Part shown: piece by piece, positions 17,855 through 25,953 of the stretch | Position numbering within the stretch: the stretch's first letter is position 1 | How the letters are laid out: every line of letters starts with the position of its first letter | From: an uncultured Phascolarctobacterium sp. | GTDB lineage: Bacteria > Bacillota > Negativicutes > Acidaminococcales > Acidaminococcaceae | Direction: 5' to 3' | Assembly (NCBI GenBank): GCA_947589605.1 | Contig: CANQBR010000015.1 | Coordinates: 1 to 37,409, forward strand | Length of the DNA stretch: 37,409 nucleotides | The notes under the pieces: model-generated | What the model was told of the DNA's origin: nothing | Database searches by the model: none | What the model saw: the letters and a program-made list of their open reading frames with translations, nothing else | Translations under genes and position numbers: made by a program

Positions 17855-20143
17855 ATGTCACATTTGCCGAACATCGTCAACGACCTTGCTCTCATTCTTT
17901 TGGTGGCCGGCTTCACCACGCTGCTCTTCAAAAAATTGGATCAGCCGGTGGTGCTGGGCTACATCGTGGCCGGCTTTCTCACCGGCCCCCACTTCCTGCT
18001 CATCCCTTCGGTGGTGGACAGCGCCAACATCCAGACCTGGGCCGACATCGGCGTCATCTTTTTGATGTTCGCTTTGGGCTTGGAATTTTCTTTCTATAAA
18101 TTGAAGAGCGTGGGCACCACTGCCTTCGTGGCCACCGCCGTGGCGGCGGGAGGCATGTTCGTGCTGAGCTACGGTGTGGGCCGTCTTTTGGGCTGGGGTC
18201 ATTTGGACTGCCTCTTTTTGGGCGGCATGCTGTGCATGAGCTCCACCGCCATCGTGGTGAAAGCTTTCGCCGACTGCGGCATCAAAGTGGAAGGCTTCGC
18301 CCAGATAGCCTTAGGCATGCTCATCGTGGAAGATATCGTGGGCATCGTCCTCTTGGTGGTGCTGCCCACTATGGCGTCCTCCGGCAGCGGCGGCAACGAA
18401 CAGATCTTGTTCAGCATCGCCCGCCTGGCCTTCTTCCTCATCCTCTTCTTCGTCACCGGCATGTATCTCGTCCCCTCTCTTTTCAAAAAAGCGAAGGGCC
18501 TCCTCAACGACGAAAGTCTTTTGGTGGTCTCTTTGGGCCTGTGCCTCACCATGGTGGCCCTGGTCAGCCACTTGGGCTTCTCCGCCGCCTTGGGCGCCTT
18601 TCTCATGGGCTCTTTGATCTCCGAAGCTCCCAATGCGGAAAAGATCGAACACCTCATCGCCCCGGTGAAAGATCTCTTCGGGGCCGTCTTCTTCGTTTCC
18701 GTGGGTATGTTGGTTGACCCCAAACTGCTCAGCCAATATGCGCTGCCGGTGCTGGTGCTGACGGCGCTGGTGCTGTTCGGCAATGTTTTCATGAGCACCT
18801 TGGGGGTGCTGGCCGCCGGCCTCGATCTGCACACGGCGGTGCGCTGCGGCTTCTCTCTCTGTCAGATCGGCGAGTTCTCCTTCATTTTGGCCAGCGTGGG
18901 CACCGCTCAGGGCCTCACCAGCGACTTCCTCTACCCCATCGTGGTGGCGGTGAGCGTCCTCACCACCTTCGCCACTCCCTTCTCTATCCGCGAAGGCGAG
19001 CCGGTCTATAAAAAATTGCACCGCTCCTTGCCGGCGAAAGTGCAAAAACTTTTGGAGCGCTACACCGTCCGTTTGGGCGAAGAAAAAGAAGACAGCGATT
19101 GGCGGGATTTTTTGAAAGATTATTGCCTGCGCCTTTTGATCTTCACCGTGCTCCTCGCCGCCATCGCCGTAGGCGCCGAGCACTTCCTGCTGCCCGAATT
19201 GACGAAGACGGGCCTGCCTCGGCCCCACTTGGCTGCGGCGGCCGTCAGCTTTTTGCTGATGGCTCCCCTCCTCTGCGCCCTTTTGATCAACAGGACCGGC
19301 GGCGCCGACCTCTTCACTCTCCTTTGGTTCAAACGGCGCAGCAATCATCTTCCCTTGTGCGTGCTGGTGCTGTTGAGAGTGTTGGTCGTAGGCGGCTTCT
19401 TGAATTTTTGCTTCCACACCTTGGCCGGCCTCTCCGGCTGGCTGGTGTTGGCGGTGATGGCCGCGGCGGTCTGGGGCCTCAGCAGCAGCGATTTCTTCCT
19501 TCGTCAATATCTGCGCGTCGAAGCCCGCTTTTTGGTGAATCTGAACGAAAAACACATGCGGGAGCATCGAGAGGCCGCAGGCGCCGAGAACGAACATTGG
19601 TTCGACGAAGAGATCCACGTGCAAAGCTATCGGCTCTCTCACGCTTCTCCTTTGGCCGGCAGAAAATTGCAGGACATCGGCTTCAGGGCCTACTACGCCT
19701 GCAACGTGCTGCAGATCGTCAGCGAAAAGGGCGCGGTGATCGACCTTCCCTCCGGTGTCCGCACCTTAGAAGGGGGCGACCGGCTGCTTTTGATCGGCAA
19801 CCGCACCCAATTGGAAACTTTGGCCAACGCCAGTTCTCATGCCCGCATGGGCCTGCAAAAACTGGAGGCTGCTGTCAGCCTGAGATCTTTCATGCTGGCC
19901 CAGCCTCAAGACGGTTTCATCTATTTCGCTTTGAAGATCGACAAACACTCCTTCCTTTTGGGCAAGACCATGAAGGCGGCGAACCTGCGGGACCGCTGGC
20001 AGTGCATGGTCATCGGCCTGGAGCGGGGCGCCTACACCATCCACGAGCCCCACGTTTCGCTCATCTTCGAAAACGGCGACCTGCTGTGGCTTTTAGGCCG
20101 CCAAGAATTGCTGACCCGTTTGGCCAAAGACCGCGCTCTTTAA
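17855..20143 (+). CDS. CPA2-family cation/proton antiporter with two C-terminal RCK_C (TrkA-C) domains
   Basis: 762-residue membrane protein of the KefB/NapA-like CPA2 family, exchanging Na+ or K+ for H+. About 13 hydrophobic segments. Motifs include QPVVLGYIVAGFLTGP (30-45), SSTAIV (129-134) and the ion-binding-region VEDIVGI (158-164). After the transport domain and an extra membrane block (about 500-600) come two RCK_C-like regulatory modules (about 615-690 and 695-755), with no full Rossmann RCK_N domain between. ATG at 17855 is chosen because it has GGGAG nine bases upstream and matches the family start; the open frame runs upstream through the promoter. It is the only plus-strand gene in the first 22 kb. 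Confidence 0.92.
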   Translation: MSHLPNIVNDLALILLVAGFTTLLFKKLDQPVVLGYIVAGFLTGPHFLLIPSVVDSANIQTWADIGVIFLMFALGLEFSFYKLKSVGTTAFVATAVAAGGMFVLSYGVGRLLGWGHLDCLFLGGMLCMSSTAIVVKAFADCGIKVEGFAQIALGMLIVEDIVGIVLLVVLPTMASSGSGGNEQILFSIARLAFFLILFFVTGMYLVPSLFKKAKGLLNDESLLVVSLGLCLTMVALVSHLGFSAALGAFLMGSLISEAPNAEKIEHLIAPVKDLFGAVFFVSVGMLVDPKLLSQYALPVLVLTALVLFGNVFMSTLGVLAAGLDLHTAVRCGFSLCQIGEFSFILASVGTAQGLTSDFLYPIVVAVSVLTTFATPFSIREGEPVYKKLHRSLPAKVQKLLERYTVRLGEEKEDSDWRDFLKDYCLRLLIFTVLLAAIAVGAEHFLLPELTKTGLPRPHLAAAAVSFLLMAPLLCALLINRTGGADLFTLLWFKRRSNHLPLCVLVLLRVLVVGGFLNFCFHTLAGLSGWLVLAVMAAAVWGLSSSDFFLRQYLRVEARFLVNLNEKHMREHREAAGAENEHWFDEEIHVQSYRLSHASPLAGRKLQDIGFRAYYACNVLQIVSEKGAVIDLPSGVRTLEGGDRLLLIGNRTQLETLANASSHARMGLQKLEAAVSLRSFMLAQPQDGFIYFALKIDKHSFLLGKTMKAANLRDRWQCMVIGLERGAYTIHEPHVSLIFENGDLLWLLGRQELLTRLAKDRAL

Positions 20144-20173
20144 AACGGCGGCAAAAATTTTTTCCCGTTCGTT

Positions 20174-21169
20174 TTACTCGATGACTCCTTCTCTGCGTAA
20201 TTTTTCCAAGGCAGCCGCCATGGTCACCATGCCGTAGCGGCTGCCTGTTTCTATGTAGCCGGGCACTTGATGGAGCTGTCTTTGGCGGATCAAATTGCGA
20301 AGAGCAGGGGTGGCGGTGAGCACTTCGAAGGCCGCCGCCCTGCCCCCGCCTTTTTTCGGCAGCAAACGCTGGCTCACTGCTCCCACCAAAACAGCGGCCA
20401 ATTGAGCTGCGGCTGCCTCTTTCGGCAGCGCATCTAAAATACGGCTGAGAGCTTCCACAGTCGAGGAAGCGTGAACGCTGGCGAGGCACAGATGCCCCGT
20501 CTCCGCCGCCTGCAGAGTGATGGCCATGGTCTCTGCGTCCCGCAGTTCACCGATCAAAAGAACATCCGGGTCCTGTCTCAAAGCAGACCGCAGTCCCGAG
20601 GCAAAGTCTCTGGTGTCTCTGCCCAGTTCCCGCTGAGCGATGAGGGCCAGCTCTCCTCTGTGGCGATATTCGATGGGGTCTTCCAAAGTGATGATGTGGC
20701 AGGGCCGCTCCCCGTTGAGCTTTTCGATGAGGGCGGCGAGGGTGGTGCTCTTGCCGCTGCCGGTGGGGCCGGCCGCCAAGATGAGTCCTCCTTGGGCCCG
20801 GGTCCACTCTGCAGCCGCCGACGGCAGGCCCACTTCTTCCCAACTTGGGGGCCGAGCGGGCAAAAGACGCAGAGCGAAGGCCCAGCTGCCTCGCTGGCGA
20901 AAGGCGTTGCCCCGCACCGGCACTTCCTGCCCCTCGAGCTCGAGAGCAAAAGCGAAATCTTTTTCTTGCAGCTCTTTGCTCTCTTGCTCCCACGTTTCGC
21001 CCAAAAGCTCTGCCCCTGCGGCGGCCAGATCTTTTTCGCCGATGATGTTTTCTTCAGTCAAAGGCTCTAAGAGGCCGTTTCGCCTCACATAGGGCCTTTC
21101 TCCCAAAGCAAGGTGAAGATCGGAAGCTTTCAGATCTCTTGCCTTCTTCAATAAAGAAATGACGTCCAT
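20174..21169 (-). CDS. pilT: Type IV pilus retraction ATPase, PilT-like
   Basis: 331-residue secretion-superfamily ATPase. N-terminal PAS-like domain (ASDLHLALGERPYVRRNG), Walker A GPTGSGKST (134-142), Asp box ITLEDPIEYRH (160-170), Walker B LLIGELRDAETM (204-215) and His box TGHLCLASVHAS (224-235). In PilT these drive pilus retraction and twitching. It is short at the C-terminus compared with many PilT (about 345-370) but keeps MVTMAAALEKLRREGVI. No other pilus gene is in the window. ATG at 21169 with AAGGAG site. A terminator-like hairpin with its U-tract abuts the ribosome binding site. Convergent with the antiporter, only 30 bases apart. Confidence 0.92.
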   Translation of the reverse strand: MDVISLLKKARDLKASDLHLALGERPYVRRNGLLEPLTEENIIGEKDLAAAGAELLGETWEQESKELQEKDFAFALELEGQEVPVRGNAFRQRGSWAFALRLLPARPPSWEEVGLPSAAAEWTRAQGGLILAAGPTGSGKSTTLAALIEKLNGERPCHIITLEDPIEYRHRGELALIAQRELGRDTRDFASGLRSALRQDPDVLLIGELRDAETMAITLQAAETGHLCLASVHASSTVEALSRILDALPKEAAAAQLAAVLVGAVSQRLLPKKGGGRAAAFEVLTATPALRNLIRQRQLHQVPGYIETGSRYGMVTMAAALEKLRREGVIE

Positions 21170-21181
21170 TTTTTCTCCTTT

Positions 21182-21218
21182 AAAAAAATAGGCGGGAGAA
21201 GGATAAAACTACTCCCGC
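21182..21218 (-). terminator. Terminator-like hairpin between yajQ and pilT
   Basis: Minus strand: GCGGGAG, 13-base loop, CTCCCGC, then CTATTTTTTT. The U-tract ends about two bases before the AAGGAG site of pilT, so the hairpin either ends the yajQ transcript with partial readthrough or attenuates pilT. Confidence 0.7.
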
Positions 21219-21308
21219 TTGGATTTATGATGAACCTTATGAAATTATTTGCTGCTTCTTTTCGCCCCAAGGGGCCCTTGACTTTCTCGAAAAATACGCT
21301 GACTTTTT

Positions 21309-21800
21309 TCAGCGCAGGTTGATGAACTGCAGGTCGATGCCGAAGTCGGACTCTTTCAATTTTTTGATCACTGCCTGCAAGTCGTCCTTTTTGGCGCCGC
21401 TCACCCGCACCTGATCGTCTTGGATCTGGGCGGTCACTTTCAATTTCAAACCTTTGACGGTGTTGATGATGCTCTTGGCCTTTTCTTTGTCGATGCCTTG
21501 GCGAATGTTCACTTGCTGCCGCACCGTCCCCTTGGCCGCCGGCTCGATCTTGCCCGGCTCCAAACAGCGCAGGGGCACGCCCCTCTTCGCCAAACGGATG
21601 CGCAGCATGGTGAGGATGGCATCCAGCTTGTATTCGTCTTCTGCCGCCATCTTCAAACAATTTTCTTCCAAAGTTAGAGAAGCGGAGCTGCCCCGAAAGT
21701 CGTAGCGCTGAGCCACTTCCTTCTGCACTTGGTTCACCGCATTGGCCATCTCCTGTTTGTCTACTTGGGATACTACGTCGAAAGAACTGTCTTTTGCCAT
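21309..21800 (-). CDS. yajQ: YajQ family (DUF520) nucleotide-binding protein
   Basis: 163 residues of the YajQ family, cytoplasmic proteins with two ferredoxin-like folds; some members bind cyclic di-GMP and act as regulators. Family signatures: SSFDVVSQVDKQEMANAVNQ at the N-terminus, the RYDFRGSSASL loop near residue 33, and the C-terminal KLKESDFGIDLQFINLR. ATG at 21800 is preferred because GGAGG lies six bases upstream; the ATG two codons earlier directly touches that site. Probably cotranscribed with the DUF3783 gene from the promoter at 22320. Confidence 0.93.
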   Translation of the reverse strand: MAKDSSFDVVSQVDKQEMANAVNQVQKEVAQRYDFRGSSASLTLEENCLKMAAEDEYKLDAILTMLRIRLAKRGVPLRCLEPGKIEPAAKGTVRQQVNIRQGIDKEKAKSIINTVKGLKLKVTAQIQDDQVRVSGAKKDDLQAVIKKLKESDFGIDLQFINLR

Positions 21801-21863
21801 TTGCATCCTCCGTGCTCGTTCGCTCTTTTTTTGCGACTGTCGAAAAAATTTTTCGAGAGGCTC

Positions 21864-22292
21864 TCACTGCTGTTCTTCTTTTTGCTGCGAGTGGACAGTG
21901 AGGAGCTTTTTGTTCATTTTGCCCATGTAGCTGTGTTCGTCCCGCAATTCTTTGAAAAGGCGCAGGGGCGTCCACTGCACGTTGACAGGCGTGGCCATGG
22001 CCTTCAAGTCGATGTGCCGCAATTTTCCTCTTTGCACCGCCGCCAAAAAACGGTCGAGGCCGGGCCTGTCGAAGCCCGCCAGATAGACGAATTCTTCTCG
22101 GGGCAGTTCTTCTTTCTCCGCCTGAGGCGAAATTTCTTCGCCTGCGAAACCTTTCATATTTGCCAAAAAGCCCAGCCTGCGGCAAAAGTCTTCGGGCGTC
22201 ACTTCCTTCACCTGCGCCTTGGCCACCAAGGCCGCCAAACGCAGGGCCGCAAGCCTCTCGGCGGAAAAAGCAAAGGCCAGCACCAAACGCAT
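21864..22292 (-). CDS. DUF3783 domain protein
   Basis: 142 residues. The C-terminal half (about 68-115: EFVYLAGFDRPGLDRFLAAVQRG..., then MATPVNVQWTPLRLFKEL) matches the pattern of DUF3783, a small cytoplasmic domain of unknown function common in Clostridia and Negativicutes. The N-terminal part resembles no domain I know. ATG at 22292 follows an AAAGGA site. First gene of a unit with yajQ. The tail is rich in Gln and Glu. Confidence 0.75.
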   Translation of the reverse strand: MRLVLAFAFSAERLAALRLAALVAKAQVKEVTPEDFCRRLGFLANMKGFAGEEISPQAEKEELPREEFVYLAGFDRPGLDRFLAAVQRGKLRHIDLKAMATPVNVQWTPLRLFKELRDEHSYMGKMNKKLLTVHSQQKEEQQ

Positions 22293-22319
22293 CAGCCATC
22301 ATCCTTTCCTGTCTGCCTC

Positions 22320-22349
22320 ATTATACCATGGAGGCGGGGGCGAGGCCAA
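22320..22349 (-). promoter_or_regulatory. Promoter of the DUF3783-yajQ unit
   Basis: TTGGCC (22344-22349), 18-base spacer, perfect TATAAT (22320-22325); about 20 bases of leader to the DUF3783 start. Confidence 0.6.
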
Positions 22350-22452
22350 CACTTTTTACCGACCCTCGCTTTTAAAGACAAACAGTTCACAGCTTTTTAA
22401 CCTTTTTCTGAAACATCTCCTCTCTTCGCCCCTATCTATCCGGCCGCGAATG

Positions 22453-22461
22453 TGCTAAAAT
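22453..22461 (+). promoter_or_regulatory. Possible extended -10 for the carboxyltransferase gene
   Basis: TGC-TAAAAT reads as an extended -10; no good -35 hexamer stands 16-18 bases upstream. About 85 bases of leader would follow. Confidence 0.35.
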
Positions 22462-22547
22462 AAAAACGACGGGCCGCCGCAGCGTGAATTTTTTTGCGAA
22501 GAGCGCCTGTGAAGAAAGCTATCTATACCTTGAAAGGAGCAATCGAT

Positions 22548-23903
22548 ATGGCTATCACTCCCGTAAAGATCGTGGAGACCATCCTTCGGGATGCCCATCA
22601 ATCCGTAGCCGCCACCCGCATGCGCATCACCGATATGCTGCCGGTGCTGGAGCAATTGGACGACGCCGGCTTCTACGCTTTGGAAGCTTGGGGCGGCGCC
22701 ACCTTCGACACCTGCCTGCGCTTTTTGGACGAGGACCCCTGGGAAAGACTGCGCACTTTGCGCAAGCACGTCACCAAAACTCCTCTGCAGATGCTGCTGC
22801 GGGGCCAAAACATTTTAGGCTACAATCATTATGCCGACGATGTGGTGCGTGAATTCGTGAAGCGCTCTGTGGCCAACGGCATCTCCATCATCCGCATCTT
22901 CGACGCTCTCAACGATACCCGCAACTTAGAATGCGCCATGAGAGCGGCCAAAGAAGAAGGCGCCCACGTGCAGGGCTGCATCGTTTACACCGTCAGCCCC
23001 TATCATCGGGACGAAGACTTCGTGAAATTGGGCCGCGAGCTGGTAGAGATGGGCGCCGATTCCATCTGCATCAAAGACATGGCCGGCCTCTTGAAGCCCT
23101 ACGCCGCCGAGCAATTGGTGCGGGCGCTGAAATCTAATTTGAGCGTGCCCATCGATCTGCACACTCATTTCACCAGCGGCATGGGCGACATGACCTACCT
23201 GAAGGCTATCGAAGCCGGCGTGGACATCGTGGACACTGCCCTCTCTCCCTTCGCCGTCAGCACCAGCCAGCCTTGCACCGAATCGTTGGTGGCTACTTTG
23301 GCCGGCACTGTTTACGACACTCACATCGATCTGCAAAAACTTTCGCCTTTGGCCGATCACTTCAAGCAAGTGCGGGCCGACTTGGTGAAAGATTTCAATC
23401 TCAGCGCCAACATCCCCATCGATCCCAAAGTGCTCACCTTCCAGATCCCCGGCGGCATGCTCAGCAACCTTTTGAATCAGCTGAAGGGCATGGGCGTGGC
23501 CGACAAATACGAAGAGATGCTGGCCGAGATGCCCAAGGTGCGGGCCGAGCTGGGTTATCCGCCGCTGGTGACTCCCACCAGCCAGATCGTAGGCACCATG
23601 GCCTCCTTCAACGCAGCCTTCGGCCGCTACAAAATGATCCCCCGCGAAGTGAAGGACCTCATCCGCGGCAAGTACGGACGCACACCGGGCCCCATCGACC
23701 CCGAGGTGCAGCGTATGGCCATCGGCAACCAGCCGGTGATCGATCATCGGCCTGCGGACGACATCGCCCCGCAATTGGACGATATGCGCAAGGCGCTGGC
23801 CGAAAAAGGCTATCCCAACGCGAGCATCGACGATGTTTTGAGCTACGCTTCCTTCCCCGACGTGGCTCTCGCCTACTTCGCCAAACACAGAAAAGCAAAT
23901 TGA
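22548..23903 (+). CDS. Carboxyltransferase subunit of OadA/PycB type, without biotin domain
   Basis: 451 residues; the carboxyltransferase domain of oxaloacetate decarboxylase alpha, pyruvate carboxylase subunit B or transcarboxylase 5S. It moves CO2 between a 2-oxo acid and biotin. Signatures: ETILRDAHQS (10-19, metal-binding Asp), ALEAWGGATFD (44-54), LLRGQNILGY (83-92), KDMAGLL (176-182, the carbamylated or metal-site Lys), DLHTHFTSGM (203-212, metal ligands His205 and His207) and TSQP (239-242). It stops before the biotin-carrier domain, so biotin must sit on another polypeptide. ATG at 22548 with AAAGGAG eight bases upstream. Which enzyme complex it joins cannot be read here. Confidence 0.93.
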   Translation: MAITPVKIVETILRDAHQSVAATRMRITDMLPVLEQLDDAGFYALEAWGGATFDTCLRFLDEDPWERLRTLRKHVTKTPLQMLLRGQNILGYNHYADDVVREFVKRSVANGISIIRIFDALNDTRNLECAMRAAKEEGAHVQGCIVYTVSPYHRDEDFVKLGRELVEMGADSICIKDMAGLLKPYAAEQLVRALKSNLSVPIDLHTHFTSGMGDMTYLKAIEAGVDIVDTALSPFAVSTSQPCTESLVATLAGTVYDTHIDLQKLSPLADHFKQVRADLVKDFNLSANIPIDPKVLTFQIPGGMLSNLLNQLKGMGVADKYEEMLAEMPKVRAELGYPPLVTPTSQIVGTMASFNAAFGRYKMIPREVKDLIRGKYGRTPGPIDPEVQRMAIGNQPVIDHRPADDIAPQLDDMRKALAEKGYPNASIDDVLSYASFPDVALAYFAKHRKAN

Positions 23904-23928
23904 CAGCTTGCTTTAAAAAAACAGCAGA

Positions 23929-23957
23929 GGCGGCCGCGCCAGCGGCCGTCTTTTTTT
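23929..23957 (+). terminator. Terminator of the carboxyltransferase gene
   Basis: Nine-base-pair GC stem (GGCGGCCGC / GCGGCCGTC) with a 4-base loop and seven T, 25 bases after the stop codon. Confidence 0.9.
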
Positions 23958-23968
23958 GTGCAGCCGCC

Positions 23969-24061
23969 GCTGAACTTCTCGCCGAGCTAAAGTAGCGTCG
24001 GTCATTGAGCACACCGCCCGCTGAAATTTTCGCCGGGCTAACGTAGCGTCGGTCATTGAGC
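23969..24061. repeat. Two tandem copies of a 42-nt repeat, period 51
   Basis: Copy 1 is 23969-24010, copy 2 is 24020-24061. Both begin GCTGAA, keep TTCGCCG or CTCGCCG in the middle, and share the last 18 bases GTAGCGTCGGTCATTGAG. A third partial match (CTTGTCGCCGGG) follows. This marks the left border of the accessory island. No coding frame is evident. Confidence 0.7.
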
Positions 24062-24148
24062 TTGTCGCCGGGTACCCTCAGCAGTATCGTTCAGACTTGC
24101 ACGATGTACAAGAGGGTGAAATGCCCGACGCGAATGAAAAGCTCTGCT

Positions 24149-24213
24149 CTCCACACTCCACACTACACACTCCACACTCAATAAACTCCACACTCCAAAC
24201 TCCAAACTCTTTA
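24149..24213 (+). repeat. CTCCACA heptamer array 1
   Basis: Tandem 7-mers, consensus CTCCACA with CTACACA and CTCCAAA variants, interrupted once by ATAAA; directly abuts hairpin element copy A and shares its last two units with copy B. Confidence 0.8.
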
Positions 24214-24632
24214 AGCCCCCCTATATATATAAACGGGTTTTTTCGTCAAATTGTGACGTGTCGCCGGAAGAAAATTTTTTGGGGAGCCTTCAAAAGTCGC
24301 TTTTGAAAAATTTTGTTCCGCAGGTACGTCACAAATCGTCCGTTTTTCCCGTTTATATATTTAGAGGGCTTTTTTTGAGGCCTCGAAAGCAGCTTTTTTC
24401 TTTGCTTTCTTTTTTGCCGGTTTTTTCTTTCGTTTCTTATTTTCCGTCATCCCCGTTCTCCTAATATACTTACTACTAAAGAGAAGAGTATTATTATATA
24501 TACTTATACGAAAGGCAGTGCTGTTATGCGCGCGCGTGAGCTTGAAGAGAAGCAGTCTTTCAAAAAAATAAAAGGCAGTGCGTTTTCCTTCACCGCTGCA
24601 GTGAAGAGAAAGCGTACTGCCTTTTTTGCATA
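24190..24632 (-). repeat. Long-hairpin repeat element, copy A
   Basis: 443 bp. The left 52 bp (24190-24241) and right 290 bp (24343-24632) are almost identical to copy B at 26281-26712; the middle 101 bp differ. On the minus strand, in order: a long hairpin (AAAGGCAGT...ACTGCCTTT, 24571-24627) that could terminate in both directions, a TATAAT box (24493-24498), a ribosome binding site, a lysine-rich mini-ORF, then a long imperfect hairpin whose outer arms pair TAAACGGG with CCCGTTTA and whose second stem is TTGTGACGT / ACGTCACAA. Orientation is assumed from the mini-ORF. It carries no recombinase gene. It could be a non-autonomous mobile element, a structured RNA locus or both. Confidence 0.8.
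24361..24450 (-). CDS. Lysine-rich mini-ORF in element copy A (29 codons)
   Basis: ATG at 24450 is preceded by AGGAG with seven bases spacing and by a TATAAT box about 40 bases up. The product begins MTENKKRKKKPAKKKAKKKA and ends after 29 residues because a run of seven A (six in copy B) shifts the frame. Without the extra base the frame would continue through the hairpin. No known family; it could be a real basic peptide, a leader ORF or an accident of the repeat. Confidence 0.35.
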   Translation of the reverse strand: MTENKKRKKKPAKKKAKKKAAFEASKKAL

Positions 24633-24683
24633 GATCAAAACGAAAAAGAAGAACAAAAGCTCGAGTGCACCCTCAACTCCTCA

Positions 24684-24704
24684 CTCCACACTCCACACTC
24701 CACA
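24684..24704 (+). repeat. CTCCACA heptamer array 2
   Basis: Three perfect consecutive CTCCACA units preceded by degenerate ones (CTCAACT, CCTCACT), downstream of the Rpn nuclease gene. Confidence 0.75.
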
Positions 24705-24729
24705 CTTTTTAAGCAAGGCAGGGGCGAAA

Positions 24730-24749
24730 GGGACGCAAATGTGCGTCCC
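24730..24749 (-). terminator. Hairpin downstream of the Rpn nuclease gene
   Basis: GGGACGCA, 4-base loop, TGCGTCCC, about 30 bases after the stop. The following minus-strand T-run is only three bases, so termination would be weak. Confidence 0.4.
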
Positions 24750-24778
24750 CGGTCATTTTGCTTTTTTGTTCGATCTTT

Positions 24779-25663
24779 TCAATCCCAATACTGTTCCACC
24801 TTCGCCTCGGCAGTTTGAGGAGAAAGTTGGAAGTTTCTGATCAATTCCTGAACTACTGTGTTTTTCGCTAAAGCAAGCCTTTTCAATGTAGCGACCATGG
24901 CAGAGATGCCTTTTTCGGTACCCTCGTCTCTGCCTTTCTCTACTCCTTCCTTCAAGGCATCTTTCCGCACGTTGTACTCGTGGATCTCTCTTACTTTCGC
25001 TTCATCGTATAAAACTACCATGATGTCTTCTACCTCCCTCCGCCGCGACGCCAAAAAGACGGGCAGCACTCCTTCTTCGATACAGCGGTCGATGATCCTC
25101 TTTACAGTTTCAACTGTGGGCCCGCCTTTGCGCCGCTCTTCGTCGGCGATCTTGCAAAAGCGCACATATTGGTTCACGATGTCGCTTTTGTCGGCGGAAT
25201 CGCCCCGCAGCACCTGCACCTCCGTTTCTACCCGCACTCTGCCCTTTACTATGTACAGGTCGGAAAGGCGCAGGGTGTCGGGCACGTCTTGGTCGCCGGT
25301 GTAGATAACGTAGGGCTCGAGCATGGGGAGAGGCATCTTCTTGGTGCCGAAGCTGTCCAGTTTGTTTTCGTCTGCGTAATTCTTAAAAGTGAACGCCGAG
25401 TATAAATGCATGCGGTAGGCAAGATTTGGGGAAAACGTCGACTGGGCTTCCACCAAAACGATCAGCCTGTCTTTCACCAAAAAGCCTAAGTCGTTGTAGA
25501 GGTCGTTGGTCATGACGTTGGCCAATGTGACCACTTCGATGTCTTTTTCTTCGACGCCGTCGTCTTCGCCGTGCAGCGATTTATACAGTTGCAACGTGTA
25601 CTGCGGGTCTTGAAAAAGATACGTGAAAACGCTGTCTTTTACGGTCCTTTTCATCTGGGGCAT
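24779..25663 (-). CDS. Rpn family PD-(D/E)XK nuclease (recombination-promoting nuclease / putative transposase)
   Basis: 294 residues. The N-terminal part has the Rpn nuclease layout: KDSVFTYLFQDP at 9-20, catalytic region NDLGFLVKDRLIVLVEAQS (57-75) with Asp58 and the E-x-Q (Glu72, Gln74) signature. The C-terminal part is charged, with a KEGVEKGRDEGTEKGISAM stretch typical of the family. E. coli RpnA-E promote RecA-independent recombination and some act in phage defence; such genes are often multicopy in gut Firmicutes. ATG at 25663 has AAGGAG about nine bases upstream. It lies alone between the two hairpin elements; a TATAAT box is at 25725-25730. Confidence 0.85.
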   Translation of the reverse strand: MPQMKRTVKDSVFTYLFQDPQYTLQLYKSLHGEDDGVEEKDIEVVTLANVMTNDLYNDLGFLVKDRLIVLVEAQSTFSPNLAYRMHLYSAFTFKNYADENKLDSFGTKKMPLPMLEPYVIYTGDQDVPDTLRLSDLYIVKGRVRVETEVQVLRGDSADKSDIVNQYVRFCKIADEERRKGGPTVETVKRIIDRCIEEGVLPVFLASRRREVEDIMVVLYDEAKVREIHEYNVRKDALKEGVEKGRDEGTEKGISAMVATLKRLALAKNTVVQELIRNFQLSPQTAEAKVEQYWD

Positions 25664-25724
25664 CTGGTTTTCTCCTTTTGCTTTTTTATTTTGTTCACCT
25701 TGCCCCTAATGTGACCGTACTTTT

Positions 25725-25730
25725 ATTATA
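25725..25730 (-). promoter_or_regulatory. -10 box of the Rpn nuclease gene
   Basis: Perfect TATAAT about 60 bases before the start codon; the -35 (TTCTCA at 17 bases) is weak. Confidence 0.45.
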
Positions 25731-25788
25731 CATTTTCAGGGGCAAAATGAGAAGAAAAACTTGCTACTTAGCTGCTGCGCCGGGCACT

Positions 25789-25935
25789 TCCTTCCTCTTG
25801 TACGCTCAGCTGATTTATATGATCGAGCTGAGGAAGCCCGGGACAAGCTCAGCGCCCGGCCTCCCAACTCCACACTCCTCTCTCCTTCCCCTTGTACATC
25901 CAAATGATTTAGATGACCCTGCTGGGGAAGCCCGG
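25789..25935. repeat. Pair of about 50-nt hairpin repeats
   Basis: Copy 1 (25789-25841) and copy 2 (25885-25935) share CTTGTAC, TGATTTA-ATGA and GGAAGCCCGG. Each folds on itself: CTTCCTC/GAGGAAG in copy 1 and CTTCCCC/GGGGAAG in copy 2, a compensated T-A to C-G change. The 25731-26290 gap holds these repeats, the RNA gene and heptamer array 3, with no protein gene. Confidence 0.55.
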
Positions 25936-25953
25936 CACACTCCACACTAAAAT

